Assembly: GCA_930367205.1 (NCBI GenBank)
Contig: OV884012.1
Span: 57,743,239-57,807,238, forward strand
DNA: 64,000 nucleotides
Direction of reading: 5' to 3'
Source of the DNA: Acanthosoma haemorrhoidale
Lineage: Eukaryota > Arthropoda > Insecta > Hemiptera > Acanthosomatidae
Part shown: positions 46,880 through 59,089 of the stretch, in pieces
How the letters are laid out: each line of letters opens with the position of its first letter
How positions within the stretch are numbered: position 1 is the first letter of the stretch
Notes under the pieces: generated by a model
Database searches by the model: none
Seen by the model: the letters and a program-made list of their open reading frames with translations, nothing else
What the model was told of the DNA's origin: nothing
Program-made: the position numbers and the translations under genes

Positions 46880-47470
46880 TATTATGTGCTCTTCAGTATG
46901 AATGCCTTTTAGCCTCCCGTCACCGAGAAATAAAATTCGTTGGTTTGAAGAAGCGGTAATGTGAGGGCAAGTTGCGAGCCCCTGCCCGTAAATTCATCCA
47001 TTAATGCTAATGCACCTATGAGATATTGCTAATTCACCGCCGACTAAACGGCCCCTTTCTTCGAAACGATGAATCAGCATTTCTTGTATTCGATGGTGCG
47101 TTAGATATTCATTATTTATATATGCGCTTAGAAGTGACAGATCAAAACTTATCTCGCATGTAGAGTAGTACACGTCATCAACGTTATTTATGCCGTGGGG
47201 TGTAGAAGTTTCACTAAGGCGAGTTCTTTATTGTGTTTTATGACGATATGTTGAGAGATATTTGAATAAATTGTAATAGGAGACGTGAAATAGATTTCCT
47301 GTTTCAGAACAATTGAATGACACCGTTTTTTCTCCAAGGACCGCTATAATCAGGTTGACATACGCTGTGAAGTGAATGGTATTTTCACCTACACTTTGGC
47401 GTTATCAATGATAAGCATTGATTTCACTGACGTCATGTTGCTCATTGAAATTACTTATCACCGGTATACA
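46880..47470. promoter_or_regulatory. Candidate regulatory island with GATA and CRE sites
   Basis: Long balanced island. An inverted GATA pair (TTATCAATGATAA, 47402-47414) is followed 13 bp later by a full CRE palindrome TGACGTCA (47428-47435). ATTA words are frequent (CATCCATTAATGCTAATG). No coding frame. The site combination resembles an enhancer but is not proof. Confidence 0.4.
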
Positions 47471-47479
47471 ACCTTAAGA

Positions 47480-48185
47480 GATAGACGTAATTAACATTAA
47501 AAGATCATATATTTTAAGACAGGTCAAATTGTATGTGATATCTAGATAATCTATTTAAAATTTTTATAAACATTTATGGTTAACTATGGTTAGTCCACAA
47601 TAAGACAGTAGTCGCAAAATAAATACTGATGAATACCTTGAGTTTATGTTTATTCACAACGTAAATAAGGTTTGTTTACTTTTTTTGTTAGCCTGTCCGG
47701 TAAAGCAACGTCCTTAAATACAGCATTCTTATACTTCAACTCTTATCTGATCTGCTCATTTATTCGAAAATTACTTCTTCATCTGTGCAGTAACAGTAAT
47801 AATTAACTATATCAGGTACAAATTTTATAGTATTTTCATTAAATGATTGTAAGTAGAAGTACTTAAGATAGTTGCAGAAGTACTTGTGACGAAGGAGAAG
47901 GTCATTAAAGCGTACCGACATTACCTTATTATCTAATAGGCGTGGAGCGTTTAGTTTTATGGTGAGGATGACTCCACTGAAATAGCCTATTCCTACTCCC
48001 CTCTCCATGTTATTATCTTGCTTTGTATGAGCCTTGTATTACAAATATATATATTCCACATTTTTCAGACATGCTTCGTTATTTCCATAAGGTGATTGGT
48101 TGGTGATTTTTTATTACTAATTGGCGAATGTTATACAGATATTTCTCTTGAGTCATTTCTCGGGGGGAAAAAATAATAAAGACTC
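47480..48185. other. AT-rich intergenic DNA
   Basis: Nothing recognised. Confidence 0.45.
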
Positions 48186-48189
48186 ACAT

Positions 48190-48790
48190 GAATATACGTG
48201 ATATCTTCATTTGTTGCCCTTCCTAGAAGATGATGTCCCGTTGCACGAATAAATCTTGTGCCGTCAAAACTGGCGGACGCACTGGGACTTCGCTGTCGGT
48301 ATCGGAAGATATATCTATCCACTAATTGGAAAGATAGTCTGAATAAGATGGTCAGATGTAATAAAGGATGAGAATAGCGACTAACCCCCTCGTACTGGCT
48401 CGGCTGAATGAATTGGCCATCTCATTATGCCCATATAGAACCGGCCGCAGAGGGTCCTGGGAGGGTAATGGGCGACCATATACGGCCCACGGGCCCTTAC
48501 GTAAAGCCACGATGGGCGAATCCTAATACACCCGATTGGAAGGGATTCTAATAAGGTACTCCTTCCGTATCCAGATAATGTTGTAGTACTCCTTTTGTTG
48601 TCTGAGAGCTGTGGACTGTCCGGACGGCCCATTTGCGTGAGGGATGGGGGCAGCGCACCTAGCAGCGGGACCACACACCTGTTGTCATCCACAGTCCCCT
48701 TCTTTTATCAAGTCCTCCTCACTTATTTCTCCTACTGGTCAACTTATTCCTTCGAGGTGAAAATAATCGGTCGGACAAAATACGGGATTT
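48190..48790. promoter_or_regulatory. Candidate regulatory island
   Basis: About 600 bp, GC-rich in its centre (48410-48700). A 103-codon minus frame crosses it but translates to a low-information, proline/arginine-rich sequence with no family match. Contains CACCTG near 48676 and several CCTAATA/CTAATAAGG words. Confidence 0.35.
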
Positions 48791-48945
48791 TTCTTCGAGA
48801 GACAATATAGTCCCCTGTTATGATTCTGATCTCAGCAGTCTAATTTATTTATTTAATTGCAAATATTGCAATCAATGCAAACATTGTGAGATGCAGTTTA
48901 GGACGGTCTTGTTACTCTTAGGGGGAAAATGCTCCAAAGTCAAAC

Positions 48946-49027
48946 TCCATCTTCTCATCAATTTCCATCTTCTCATCAATTTCCATCTTCTCATCAATTT
49001 CCATCCTCTCATCAATTTCCATCTTCA
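48946..49027 (+). repeat. 18-bp minisatellite, about 4.5 copies
   Basis: Tandem ATCTTCTCATCAATTTCC units with one variant (CCTCTC). In the plus frame it would encode a repeated LLINFH, but the 60-codon frame has no other sign of being a gene. Confidence 0.92.
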
Positions 49028-50015
49028 TGAGCCCACTTCTGTCTTAAGGGCTGCTCTGGATTCCCAGAGATGAAAGGGGACGCTTGTGCATTAGCTTAAG
49101 GATGGCATAAACGAGAATGGAACCTGTTGTGCGATAACGGATGTGACTAGATCCTGAATGAAAGAGATGTTGAGAACGGAATCAAGGGTTGTAGACAAAC
49201 AAGAGAGTATTGCTTTCATAAAGATAAGCAAAAAATTTCAATCCTGTACTCTCTGCTTGAAAATTTAATGTTGTTTATGCATTTTTCCAATATTTATACA
49301 CCTTTTAATTTTTATTTAAGACGTTTCTTTTTGTTTTCTTGCTTTTTCTATTCTTGTTTTACTTTAGTCAATATCACTTTAATCAATTTATTAATTTATA
49401 AACTGAAAGTACAAACTATAATATTTAAAAAATAATTGTGTACAATTGCAAATAAATTTGTCACTAATGGTGCTTCAAACAGTTGATAAATAAATGTCCT
49501 CATTACGGGGTTATTATTAGAAGGACTGTCTGATGCAACATTAGTATCACATTTATTTAAAATTATACGCAATCAAATTTTAATTATTACAGTTGGTTGT
49601 TCTAATGTTCTAAATCAGTCCTATTCTTGCACAGAGCTAAACAAACTCTTTTAAATAATAAATAAACAAAAAATCATTAAATAGTAACAACGGATTCGGT
49701 TTTTGGATAATTTTGGCATCTGTAGTTTATCAAACACAAAAAAAAATGGCAATAGACACAGAAGAGGTTCTTGTTTTCTTGCCAGATTTTTAGTAATAAG
49801 TTTATACATTCTGTACAATCGCTGCCTATGATGACATATTTTATAACTCCTTCGGACAGTGGTATTAAGTATTGAACTTACGTTTATGTGGATAATGATT
49901 TGAATACTGTATTTTTATCCTAAACTAGGGATCGAAATTAAAGTTGAGCGAGTAGCCATGTTTTTTTACACCCTTAAATAACATTTTGTAATTACTTCAG
50001 AGAAGAATCTGAAAA
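49028..50015. other. AT-rich intergenic DNA
   Basis: Nothing recognised. Confidence 0.45.
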
Positions 50016-50019
50016 TACG

Positions 50020-50480
50020 TGTTAAGAAAGGTCACCGTATCTACGGTTTCACTCTACAAGGACAAAGTCTTTTGGGACGTCTCAAGACACTTAAACTTTA
50101 CGGTAGGAGATAAAAGGGCTTAGATTTAATGAGACGTCGAACCTAATTTAATGGTGTCAAAGCAAGCAGTAAACGGAGTGTTCTAATCCCGACCGCTTAC
50201 ATAACGAGCGGCGGTTCCCTGAACGAGCTCTGGTTCGGGTAAAAAAGAAAGGCGACTCAAGTAAGGCCGTGGATCAGGTGGATAAGGTATTCATTGCTGT
50301 AAAAAGCTGCAGTTCGAAAAGGCTGTAAACAGCTAAGCAGATGTGAGGAGGCCTTAACTGCCGCAATGTCTGCGCAAGACTGCACCCATCCAATGCGACT
50401 AAGTAGTACCGTTTGTTGGAAACGTTTAATTAGGCAGTTAGCAAAACAAAATAAGGCCTCAACGGCACTAAATGTTTAAA
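50020..50480. promoter_or_regulatory. Candidate regulatory island
   Basis: Balanced composition without open frames, with CAGGTG (50275-50280), GGATAAGG and TTTAATTAGGCAG words. No repeat match. Confidence 0.35.
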
Positions 50481-53400
50481 TACCTAGCTCACCTAAGGCA
50501 TGGTTCACTGCCAGTTCTAATTACAAAAAAAAAAAAATTCGTAGATCAATATAGCTAGAAAACAATATCATTTGCAAAACTATACACAATGACCGTACAG
50601 TATGAAAAACTAGGAGAACAGTTGCCAATAAATTCTATCCTCTGTAATGGATTTAGCCTAATAAAATCAAGTATGTATATATGTACAAATATTCAAAAAA
50701 AAAAACCTAATCTAAACGCGTATACTATTTCTAGCTAATTTATACTTATCTTAAACTTAACATCTATAGTAACTAAAATAAAGCATACAATTTATAATTT
50801 AAAATCTGAACAGCTTGAGCTGAACTACTGTCGATAAGGTAATTTGTACCCCCTTGACCAGAACAAAAAATAATAACTAATTTTTCACAACATAAATAAG
50901 GACGAAAACACGATTATGTGATGTACAGAAAGTATATACAGGCAGAAACTAAGGGCATGCATATGTAGGAAATTGGTAGAAGCTACAATAGATACGAGCG
51001 TTATTGAACCATTGGTACTGCACAAATTTTAGTTAATTTTTTAATCCCATGAATTTAATACTGTCATAAAATTTTATTCATGTTTTATATTTAATCTTGA
51101 AGCACTTATATATCTGATTTTGTTGAATTGTCATCAGTTTTGAAATTTTCCAAGTACTCGCCAAGCTAGTTAAACTGTTCTAAAAGTGGCCTAACGATTT
51201 TATCCTTATAATATAATTAACAATTCTCTTATAGCAACAGTTAACCCAAAGATTCAGCATCAGATAAATAAATAGACACTAGTTCTTGAGCAACTACTAT
51301 AACATGGGAGGGGAAGTCAATTCCCTGCTTACTCCAAGTAACACATTAGATCCTACGTAAGCTCTGAGAGAAACCATTTTTCAATCGAAGAGTAAATTAA
51401 AATCATCTAGCAATTATTATATTAATTTGTCGCCCTTATATATGTCTTAACATTTGAACAATTTCTGAAAAATTATTTTTATGGTTGGTGTTAACACATT
51501 TGACAGAAATATCTTTTATCATTTTTTTTTAATATATTGACTAATGAATAATGAATGCAATATTAAGACTTTAATATTGCACTTAATTTAATGTATGCTT
51601 TTGAATTTCAAGCCTATTGCAGAGAGCTATCAGAATGGTGTGGTATGTCAAATTAAATGAATTTGACAAAACAAATTCATAAAGTTTATATCGGAGTTTT
51701 ATGCCCTTCCAAATAATTTCCAGACAGGCGACAACAAAAAAACACTGTGCAATAGGTAATTTAACTCACTTTGAAACTGACAAGGCTTTTAAACAAAAAA
51801 AAAGAATTTCTTTTCCAGACTAAGGCTTGATTGATGAAATGGCAAAGAACTGGTATTATACGTCCACCTTTTTTAAATACATCCAGTTTTGAAGGAGTTC
51901 AAATTAATTTTTACGACCCACTATCAAATTACGAAGTTGAGATTTTGATTCCCTTTAAGTGGCCGTAAGTGGAACCGGTTACAGTATCTTGGGGAACAGG
52001 TGCACTGTCGGAACACTCCCCAGTTATTTCGACGTCCTTGGCTCCCTTTGGCGAGAAGAAAAACAATTTATCCACATAGCTCAATTACCTTACCTTTCAT
52101 AGATGCTATATTGAAAATTAATTAAATGCCCAACTGAATGGAGAGAATGTGTGAACAAATAAATGTTATTAAATATTATTTACCTCCACCAGCTTTAGTG
52201 GAGTGGCATGAAAGCCCTGACAGATTTTGAATGAATGTCAGTATGAGTGTAAACTGTGCATTTTGAGTGAGTGAAATTGTGTATAAGATATAAACAAGCT
52301 CTTAAATCTCATTTATCAATGCTGGGTAACTAAATTGTAATTCTGCAATTAACAGCTTTGTTCTGATAAATGATTTTGTGTTGAAAGAAATATAAAGACA
52401 GCCTAGGCGAAGGAAACATAAGTATCTTAAATATTTATGAAATCTTCTAAGTACCCATTGTTTTCACTGCAACAAATGCACCTTTTTCCAACGGTGTAAG
52501 AGTTAGTTACTGGTTTTGCACTTACATATTTACTAGAGGGAAACGATTTTACCAGACAAATTAAATCAAGAAAAAACAAAGCGAGTAATTCACAGATAGA
52601 AAGCTCGCTCTAACAAAGACTAAAAAATGACACAATTACAATACAAAACTGTTTGATGAGAACAGGAATGATTTTCAGTTCAATGTCGGAGACTTTGAAT
52701 TAGTAGAAAATGAAAACAGATAAATAGAAAAGAAATAGATGAATAGAGAATCAGACCAGTCAGAATTTAGAAAAGTATATTGAAATAAATATAAAAAATA
52801 AATACCGGAGACGAAACGGCGGAGTCAAACCTTTTTCGCTGATATTGTATATAATAATTTATTTGCACAAAAATAAAATAACATAAACAAATTATACAAA
52901 CTTTTCTTTAATTTGAATTTGCTCGAATTTACGGCGTGTCCAGCTGTCAAGTGAGAGCTATTAAGGAATCTGTGAAAACGCGAGAATGCAACATGGTGAA
53001 AAAGAGTGCGGTGATTAATTCATTCAATTGTTTATCTAATGTGGTTGGAACCTTAAAAGAGGCTGACATTAATTAAAGAATAAAATTTAATGTCGTTATG
53101 ATTTGTTGTAGGATTTAAAAGACTGTTATGGATAGTGTTTTCATATAGAACTGCGAAACAATACAAATTTGTGATTTCTGTTACAAAGAAACTCAATATT
53201 ATTTATTTTGTTGTGTCGTTTCTCTGACTGAAATTAATAACTATGTATATACAACTGAATTACTTAATTTCATCTGCAAAATCATGTTGGTAAATAAAAT
53301 CATATAAAAAAAATATGTACTAATATCTACAGTGTAGGTCATTTTTTTCTATTTTCGGCTCTCCAAAATGTTTATTTGATTTTTTTGTTATAAATCTTAG

Positions 53401-53595
53401 CATACCCTAACCATTCTGAAAAATCAATGCTTTACAAAAAACGTAAAAATCTTCGTTTATTTCATGCTTTCCGTTATTATACTTCCAACAACACAAAGCC
53501 AATATAACTCGAGGTGTATAGAATACTCCTTCTAAATTTCAGATTAAATAATTTATTTTAACGAAAGCATGAATAGTAGAACAAGTTATATACAG
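50481..53595. other. AT-rich intergenic DNA, possible eroded LINE tail near 52.2 kb
   Basis: Mostly featureless. At about 52185-52375 the word order (TTGAATGAATG, GAGTGAGTGAA, ATTGTAATTCTGCAATTAACAG) loosely recalls the J1 3' UTR, but without convincing alignment. Confidence 0.4.
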
Positions 53596-53599
53596 AAAG

Positions 53600-54150
53600 A
53601 CTGCCGAACGGCATTGCTCGTCCTTGGTTAAAAGTAAAACCTTAGTGCTAGGATTTGGAAACTAAAATGGTCAACAAATGTTCACATTTGTACTCTAGTA
53701 CAATCAACATTGTGGGTACATTCTGATTAACTGCAAATGTTGGCTAGTTGTAACCGGCCGACCCCAGAGATAGCTCGCGTGACTGTGTGCTAGCTGTAGC
53801 GACATAAATAAATCAGGAAGAAGTGAATTATGTATCAATATTATGTCTCTTCAAGCAGCAATAATTAACCATTATCATATTAATGGCTGTTCAAACGCCC
53901 GTTAAGCAAATGCACGTATGATAACTGATCGGAATAATAATTCGTACGAATTCGTTCCTCCGCCGGTCGGTGTCCAAGAGTTGTCAAAGACCCACGTCTG
54001 ACATTCACCGCGGTGTGATATTCAAATCGCCCATTAAAATGATGTTCCTATGCTCGAAAATCTACGACCGTATTTAAGACAGTTAAAACTGCTAATGGCG
54101 TCTGCTTCATGCTAATTTTTCTCTGAGCAGGAAGTTTGAATTGCGGAATT
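53600..54150. promoter_or_regulatory. Candidate regulatory island, homeodomain-word rich
   Basis: About 550 bp of balanced sequence with clustered TAAT/ATTA words (AATAATTAACC, ATATTAATGG, CCATTAAAATG, CTGCTAATGG), a 14-bp palindrome AATTCGTACGAATT (53939-53952), and CACCGCGGTGTGA. No frame on either strand. It is a strong candidate for a developmental enhancer on appearance. Confidence 0.4.
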
Positions 54151-55015
54151 ATAATGAACCTTTGCATACAAACAATATTGATTATGACTTTTTAATATAT
54201 AATATCTCATTTATTAATTATAATATTTCCCATCTCCAAAATTTTCATCCTTTATCAAATTTCTTATAATGAAAAGGATTTTTATTTGAATTTTTTTTAA
54301 TTATGTGATATTTGTATCAAATAGTAATTCCACTTAAAGACATGAAAAAAAAAACTAAGGGTCATTAATCAACTGCCTAACAAGGATTATGAATCAAAGT
54401 ATCAAATTAAGGCTCTTGGTCAATAATGACTAAATAGCAATGGGTTCAATGGGACATAATTGACTGTAATTTCTAAAGGTAGTTCAAACTACCTTGTACC
54501 TTTCCTGTTTTTTGACTAGAACCGTATAATTCAAATGAAAATTTTTCTTTTCGATATATTTAAATTTCTTTTACTGTCGGACGAAGGTGTTTAATATTGC
54601 TAAACAACTATTGCAGAAATGCTGTAAAAAAAATAAGAGATTGCTGTCTTGAGAAATTAAAGAAATCATGAGCAATAGAGAAGCTAAATAAGGAAACTGT
54701 TATTATTTGCATATTTTTTTACTATTTTAGTAGTTATAAACTATATATGTTTCTATAAAAGTTTAAAAAGATTAAAAAAAATTAAACAATATTACTTCAG
54801 AATACAAATAAGATACAAAATATACATAGAATAATAATATAAAATACAATAAAAGTTAAAATATTAGGAAAGGAGTTCTTATCTCAGCCAAGAAGACAAG
54901 GAATTACCGTTGCTTCTAATTTGTACACCAATGGTGAAGGAGGTCGGTCCCAAAGGATGGGCTGTTTGAAATATAGCTTTATTTTTAGAAATGTAAACAT
55001 TTTTATTTAATTTCT
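54151..55015. other. AT-rich intergenic DNA
   Basis: Contains a hairpin at 54476-54495 (AAGGTAGTT, CA, AACTACCTT). No gene recognised. Confidence 0.5.
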
Positions 55016-55019
55016 AAAT

Positions 55020-55370
55020 TTCCTGGGTAACCAGCGATAAGTATGTAGTTAGTCATTATATGACCCGTTGATATATTCGATAAACTTGTTTATAACAGCC
55101 TTTCAATTCTTCCGCTTAAATGTTGCGCTTGTCTTTCTAAGAAGTGGCAATTGAATGACCATCCCGGATCGAAGGATATCAATTATTAATCGCCAGTTGG
55201 AATTGTTTTATTTAATTTAATTTTCAATAAATATACAGCGCAAGTGCTATAAATGAGCAATTTAATGCTCGTTAGCGAAGGACTGCGAGCCGCCACAACG
55301 CCTATTGCGATCCTTTGTAGAGGCCGTCTCCTCATTCCTAGCACATTGCTCACAGGAAATGGTGGTTTAA
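55020..55370. promoter_or_regulatory. Candidate regulatory island
   Basis: Contains GAAGTGGCAATTG (NK-2-like AAGTGG next to an ATTG word), TTGTTTATAACAG (Abd-B-like TTTATAA) and ATCAATTATTAATCG. No coding frame. The word mix fits homeobox input, inferred only. Confidence 0.35.
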
Positions 55371-55539
55371 TCAAATGCCAAACGAATTTATAGATATTTA
55401 TATAGAAACACGTGTCAAATTTAATTAATTACTTGGTAATTTAAAAAAACAAATCCTAATATATTGAGTTCTCATTGCCCGGATCAATAATATGTAACTT
55501 TTTAGACTGGATTGCTGTTGGTGACAATACTATGTAAAG

Positions 55540-55990
55540 TTTGTAGGGCCACGGCAACCGTCGTACGCGAGGAAGAGGTCTCTCCCAGGGAGGCGCTAGT
55601 TTTAGCGAGACGAAGGCAGAGAATCCCACTAGGAAAGTTTGGGGTCTGACGAGGCCGGAATAAAACATAGCGAGGTTAGGAAGAGAGATCCAGAGGTTTT
55701 CATAAATGAGAAGGCCAAATCTTGAAACATCAGTACAGCTGCAGGTACCAGTCAGAGAGCCATAGTTAGAATGATTTACAGGCTAAAACTAGGGGGTATA
55801 TATAGCCCTCAGTAGCCGATGATCTGGAGTTTTATTCTGACCAACCAAATGCAGGGTTGCAGTGGTTAGTACGGGTTATAGTCGTTTTAAGCCATCCCTC
55901 TATTACCCGCAGAGTCTACAAAGAACAGCCTACACCATAAGCGAAGGCAGTCCTCTTGCTCCTCTGAGCTCTTTCCTGGTATCCCGTCCT
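55540..55990. other. Unassigned balanced-composition segment, possible repeat
   Basis: Ends with an A-rich stretch (AACACAAAAAAAACAACAAAA) at about 55991-56012, which may be the tail of an old retroelement on the plus strand. No RT motif or second copy was found. A minus frame of 70 codons matches nothing. Confidence 0.25.
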
Positions 55991-56014
55991 AACACAAAAA
56001 AAACAACAAAAGCA

Positions 56015-56715
56015 TAGAATCAGAGTAATGGAAAAGTTTTTGAAAATAAAACAGTTGCTTATCGCTGTGACAACAATGTTCCATGTACAGCACCAATCGA
56101 TGGGTCATTATAGAGATTATGTATGCATATAATAAATAAATATAATTCAAAAGAACTTAAGCAATCAAGAGGGTTGCATGGTAATTAGTATGAATGATGA
56201 CCATTCAATTGTGCAGTATTGCACACAGAACTATTTCTTTTTTAAGTTGAAACCCCTGAAATCATTTTTCAAAAATATACCGTTGGGAGACAAAACTGTT
56301 GTTGGTTGGTAGGTGTGGTTGATTTCAGCGTAAAACCATTAGGTCATTAACAGCGTTGTTGTTTCCTGTATTTAAATTAATTTGGAAAGCCCAAGAGAGC
56401 ACTAGAAACAAGGGTCCAGAACTAGCTACAGCTCATGAGGCACCTGTCTGGTATATGATGTTTCATAGCATAAGAGGTACATGTACTCAACGTGGTCATG
56501 TAAACCACCTAACTTAAATACATAAGTACATTTCACTAATGTTTACATTTCATAAACGTGGAAAAGTTCAGCCAACGCCTCAAAAAACTGTTGTTTAACC
56601 TATCATAAATTTAAAATTATTCCTGGGGGGCTAAGGGATTCGAACAAACAAGAAGCTCTTCCGAACACAGATGAGCGACACTAAATCAATAAAGATTTCC
56701 CTAAGATCCAATCTG
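56015..56715. other. AT-rich intergenic DNA
   Basis: Nothing recognised. Confidence 0.45.
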
Positions 56716-56719
56716 CCGC

Positions 56720-57060
56720 ATAAAGACGGGAGTTGGATGTAAGTGTCGCCGGTAAAAGGCAGCAGTTATCCTGCGGTCGAAGAGATTACGGGCAGGGGTC
56801 CGGTGTTTGGCAGCCACATTAAGATAATCGGCCTCGAGAACAGGTGGCAGCCGTGCACCTGTCGTATCTGCCAATTACAGAGGCAGCTAACTGTTCCACG
56901 GCGGCGCCGTATCAACAGAATATCCAACGCTTTAAATATGAACCCTTTAAATGGACAACATGCAACGTTGTGGCTTCTGTCACGGAAAACACCGAAAGTT
57001 TGCGGAGAGAGGGCCTACTTTTATTTAGCCGCGTGGTTGTCGCATATTCTCTGCATGCGT
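56720..57060. promoter_or_regulatory. Candidate regulatory island with inverted E-boxes
   Basis: A perfect inverted pair ACAGGTG (56840-56846) and CACCTGT (56856-56862) with a 9-bp spacer sits in GC-rich DNA. CAGGTG is the core bound by Snail/ZEB and some bHLH factors. A 138-codon plus frame crosses the island but has no recognisable domain. Confidence 0.35.
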
Positions 57061-58135
57061 GTCTGTATGTCCGTGTCTGTATTGCAGCTCAAAAAAAAAA
57101 AAATACATATTATTCATCTGGAAAATGAGATCTTTCATTTTATAGCATACTCATTATAAGAAAATAATATCTATTGTCTTTCGATCACCAAGTAATGAAT
57201 TATTTGAGAAACGTCGTAATTTACACTGGGACTGGTTTTATGTTTAGACACCATAGAAGTATTAAATGAGACCAACATGCAAAATATCACTCTGAGTAAA
57301 ACGTATTGAATACAAATTGTAAAATTACAGTGTAGAAATTAAAAAATAAATTACATATTTTTAAAATTCTTCAATTTGGTACCCTACCCAACATGAGAAA
57401 AACATTTTTTTTGAGTAATTGAATAACTCCAATTAGACGTAAATTAGGTACTTCGGAGTTAAAATAATTCTTCCTGTCGGGTGAAAACCAAATAGAATCT
57501 CGATATGAAATTTCATGTTTACGAGTATATGTCAAAAAGCGGGACTCGTATTTGCCAGGACACAAAGTGAGGTGTTTAATTTCTCCAAAACCAAATTTGC
57601 ATCACGGAAGTCCAATCCATATACATAAATTTTATTAAGTTATTATTCCTTGATTAGTTATCTAAACTCAAAATTCTTTCTGGCTTGTCATCCTGAACCA
57701 ATATGAGTATAAGAGTCAACAAAATGTTTTTGTCTTTTTTGTGGTACAAATGTTTCAAAATAAGAAGAACATATGCAACTTTGCTAGAAATTGAAAGCAA
57801 ACAAACAAAAATCGACGATGATGAGTCAAGAACAAGTGTGGGTCAAATTTATTGTGCATTTCCAAAACATTCTATCTCCCAATAATCTTAGTTTTATATG
57901 TTCTATTCTGGAAATCTTAGATGTCATTCCTAAATGTTTGTTTGACGTTTTTGAGTTTGAAGTCCATTCTTCGTGATGTATTTGTCATTTGATCTGTCAG
58001 AAGAGGAACTAAAAGGATTACCTATCCATTCTTTATTTTCTCAGAGGTACAAGATGTCATTTTTTGTCAACTTCTTATTCAGCAACACACATCCTTAAAA
58101 TCCTCCTCGTCATCTAGAACTCTCCTAATACGCCT
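57061..58135. other. AT-rich intergenic DNA
   Basis: Nothing recognised. Confidence 0.45.
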
Positions 58136-58139
58136 CACG

Positions 58140-58440
58140 ATGCATTGTAATTAGGTTTGTATGTCATGGGGTCCTGGTACTGATCATCACCCCACCTCAT
58201 AAGCGTCTATGGCGCTCTTGGGCCTATCTCTGGCCTTCCCCACATGGCGAAACGGCCAGAGAGGGAGTCTGAAGCGAGCTCCTCTGCGGAGTGGGATAGG
58301 GGTTCCTGGGCACAATGTATGCGTATATTTTGTAAAGTTTGGTAAGACTGTTAATTTAACTTAACTTGAATGAATGTTTACATCCCAATTAACAATAATG
58401 TACAAGCATATTGTATTTTTTTAAATAAAGATCTTTGTAC
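58140..58440 (+). mobile_element. Possible non-LTR retrotransposon 3' tail
   Basis: GC-richer 5' part followed by an AT-rich 3' UTR-like part ending TTTTTTTAAATAAAGATC. The layout resembles LINE 3' ends, but no coding motif, second copy or target-site duplication is visible. Confidence 0.35.
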
Positions 58441-58599
58441 ATGTATTCTTCATGACCGAGAAAAGTTGTTTGGTTTTCTGCACATGTGCCCTTTTATAAT
58501 TCTAAGGCCATCCTTGTACCCCCAGTTGGAGTAAAATATTAATGACACACGTTTAGTTTATATCCTATACGTTTAGTTCAGGTGTTATTCGTGGTATGT

Positions 58600-59080
58600 G
58601 TGAGTAGAGGTGTTAAACTTGAGCCAATCTTATTCCCGATACCGAAGACCATGCTGCCGGCTGTGTGTCTCTTGGTTTTACTCGCCATTTAAAGGCCTTG
58701 AGACGATGAGAGAGGTACGATATTTCGTTATCTTCACCGATGATCTTGACTGTTAAAAAAACGGCCATCGTTACAGGTGTGAGATCCGAACCGATACACG
58801 GCATACATAATTCACGACCGGGCAGCCTCGAGGATGTTCCTATCGCCTCACGACGTACGTAGCCTCAGCGCAGCCGCCTTTCGATACCCCTCTCGATAAC
58901 TCATCACTGATCTCGTTCACCGATGCTCCTTTGCCTCTGATTTAGGGCGAAACATTATTGCGTTTGGTGGTGATGAGACATTCTTTCTCTATTTGCGGTG
59001 ATTCTTTCCAAGACATGAGGATAAGTATCACGCTGACAGATCGTTTGCTGGTCACAAGGTCTTTAGTTGGCTCACTCTAT
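58600..59080. promoter_or_regulatory. Candidate regulatory island
   Basis: About 480 bp of balanced sequence with a T-box half-site AGGTGTGA (58775-58782), several CGATA/TCGATAAC words, and no long frame. No repeat match. Confidence 0.4.
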
Positions 59081-59089
59081 AATCGATAT

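Noticed and set aside
49141..49165. TGACTAGATCC resembles the start of miR-279
   Set aside because: The rest of the mature sequence does not match as I recall it and the flanks do not form a hairpin.
52185..52375. Possible diverged J1-like 3' UTR
   Set aside because: Shared words are short and AT-rich; no RT sequence, hairpin or duplication supports it.
56620..56720. GGATTCGAAC word like a tRNA B box on the minus strand
   Set aside because: No box A at the right distance and no cloverleaf can be drawn.
56743..57159. 138-codon plus-strand frame
   Set aside because: No recognisable domain; a second plus frame is open over the same DNA, which points to low stop density rather than coding.
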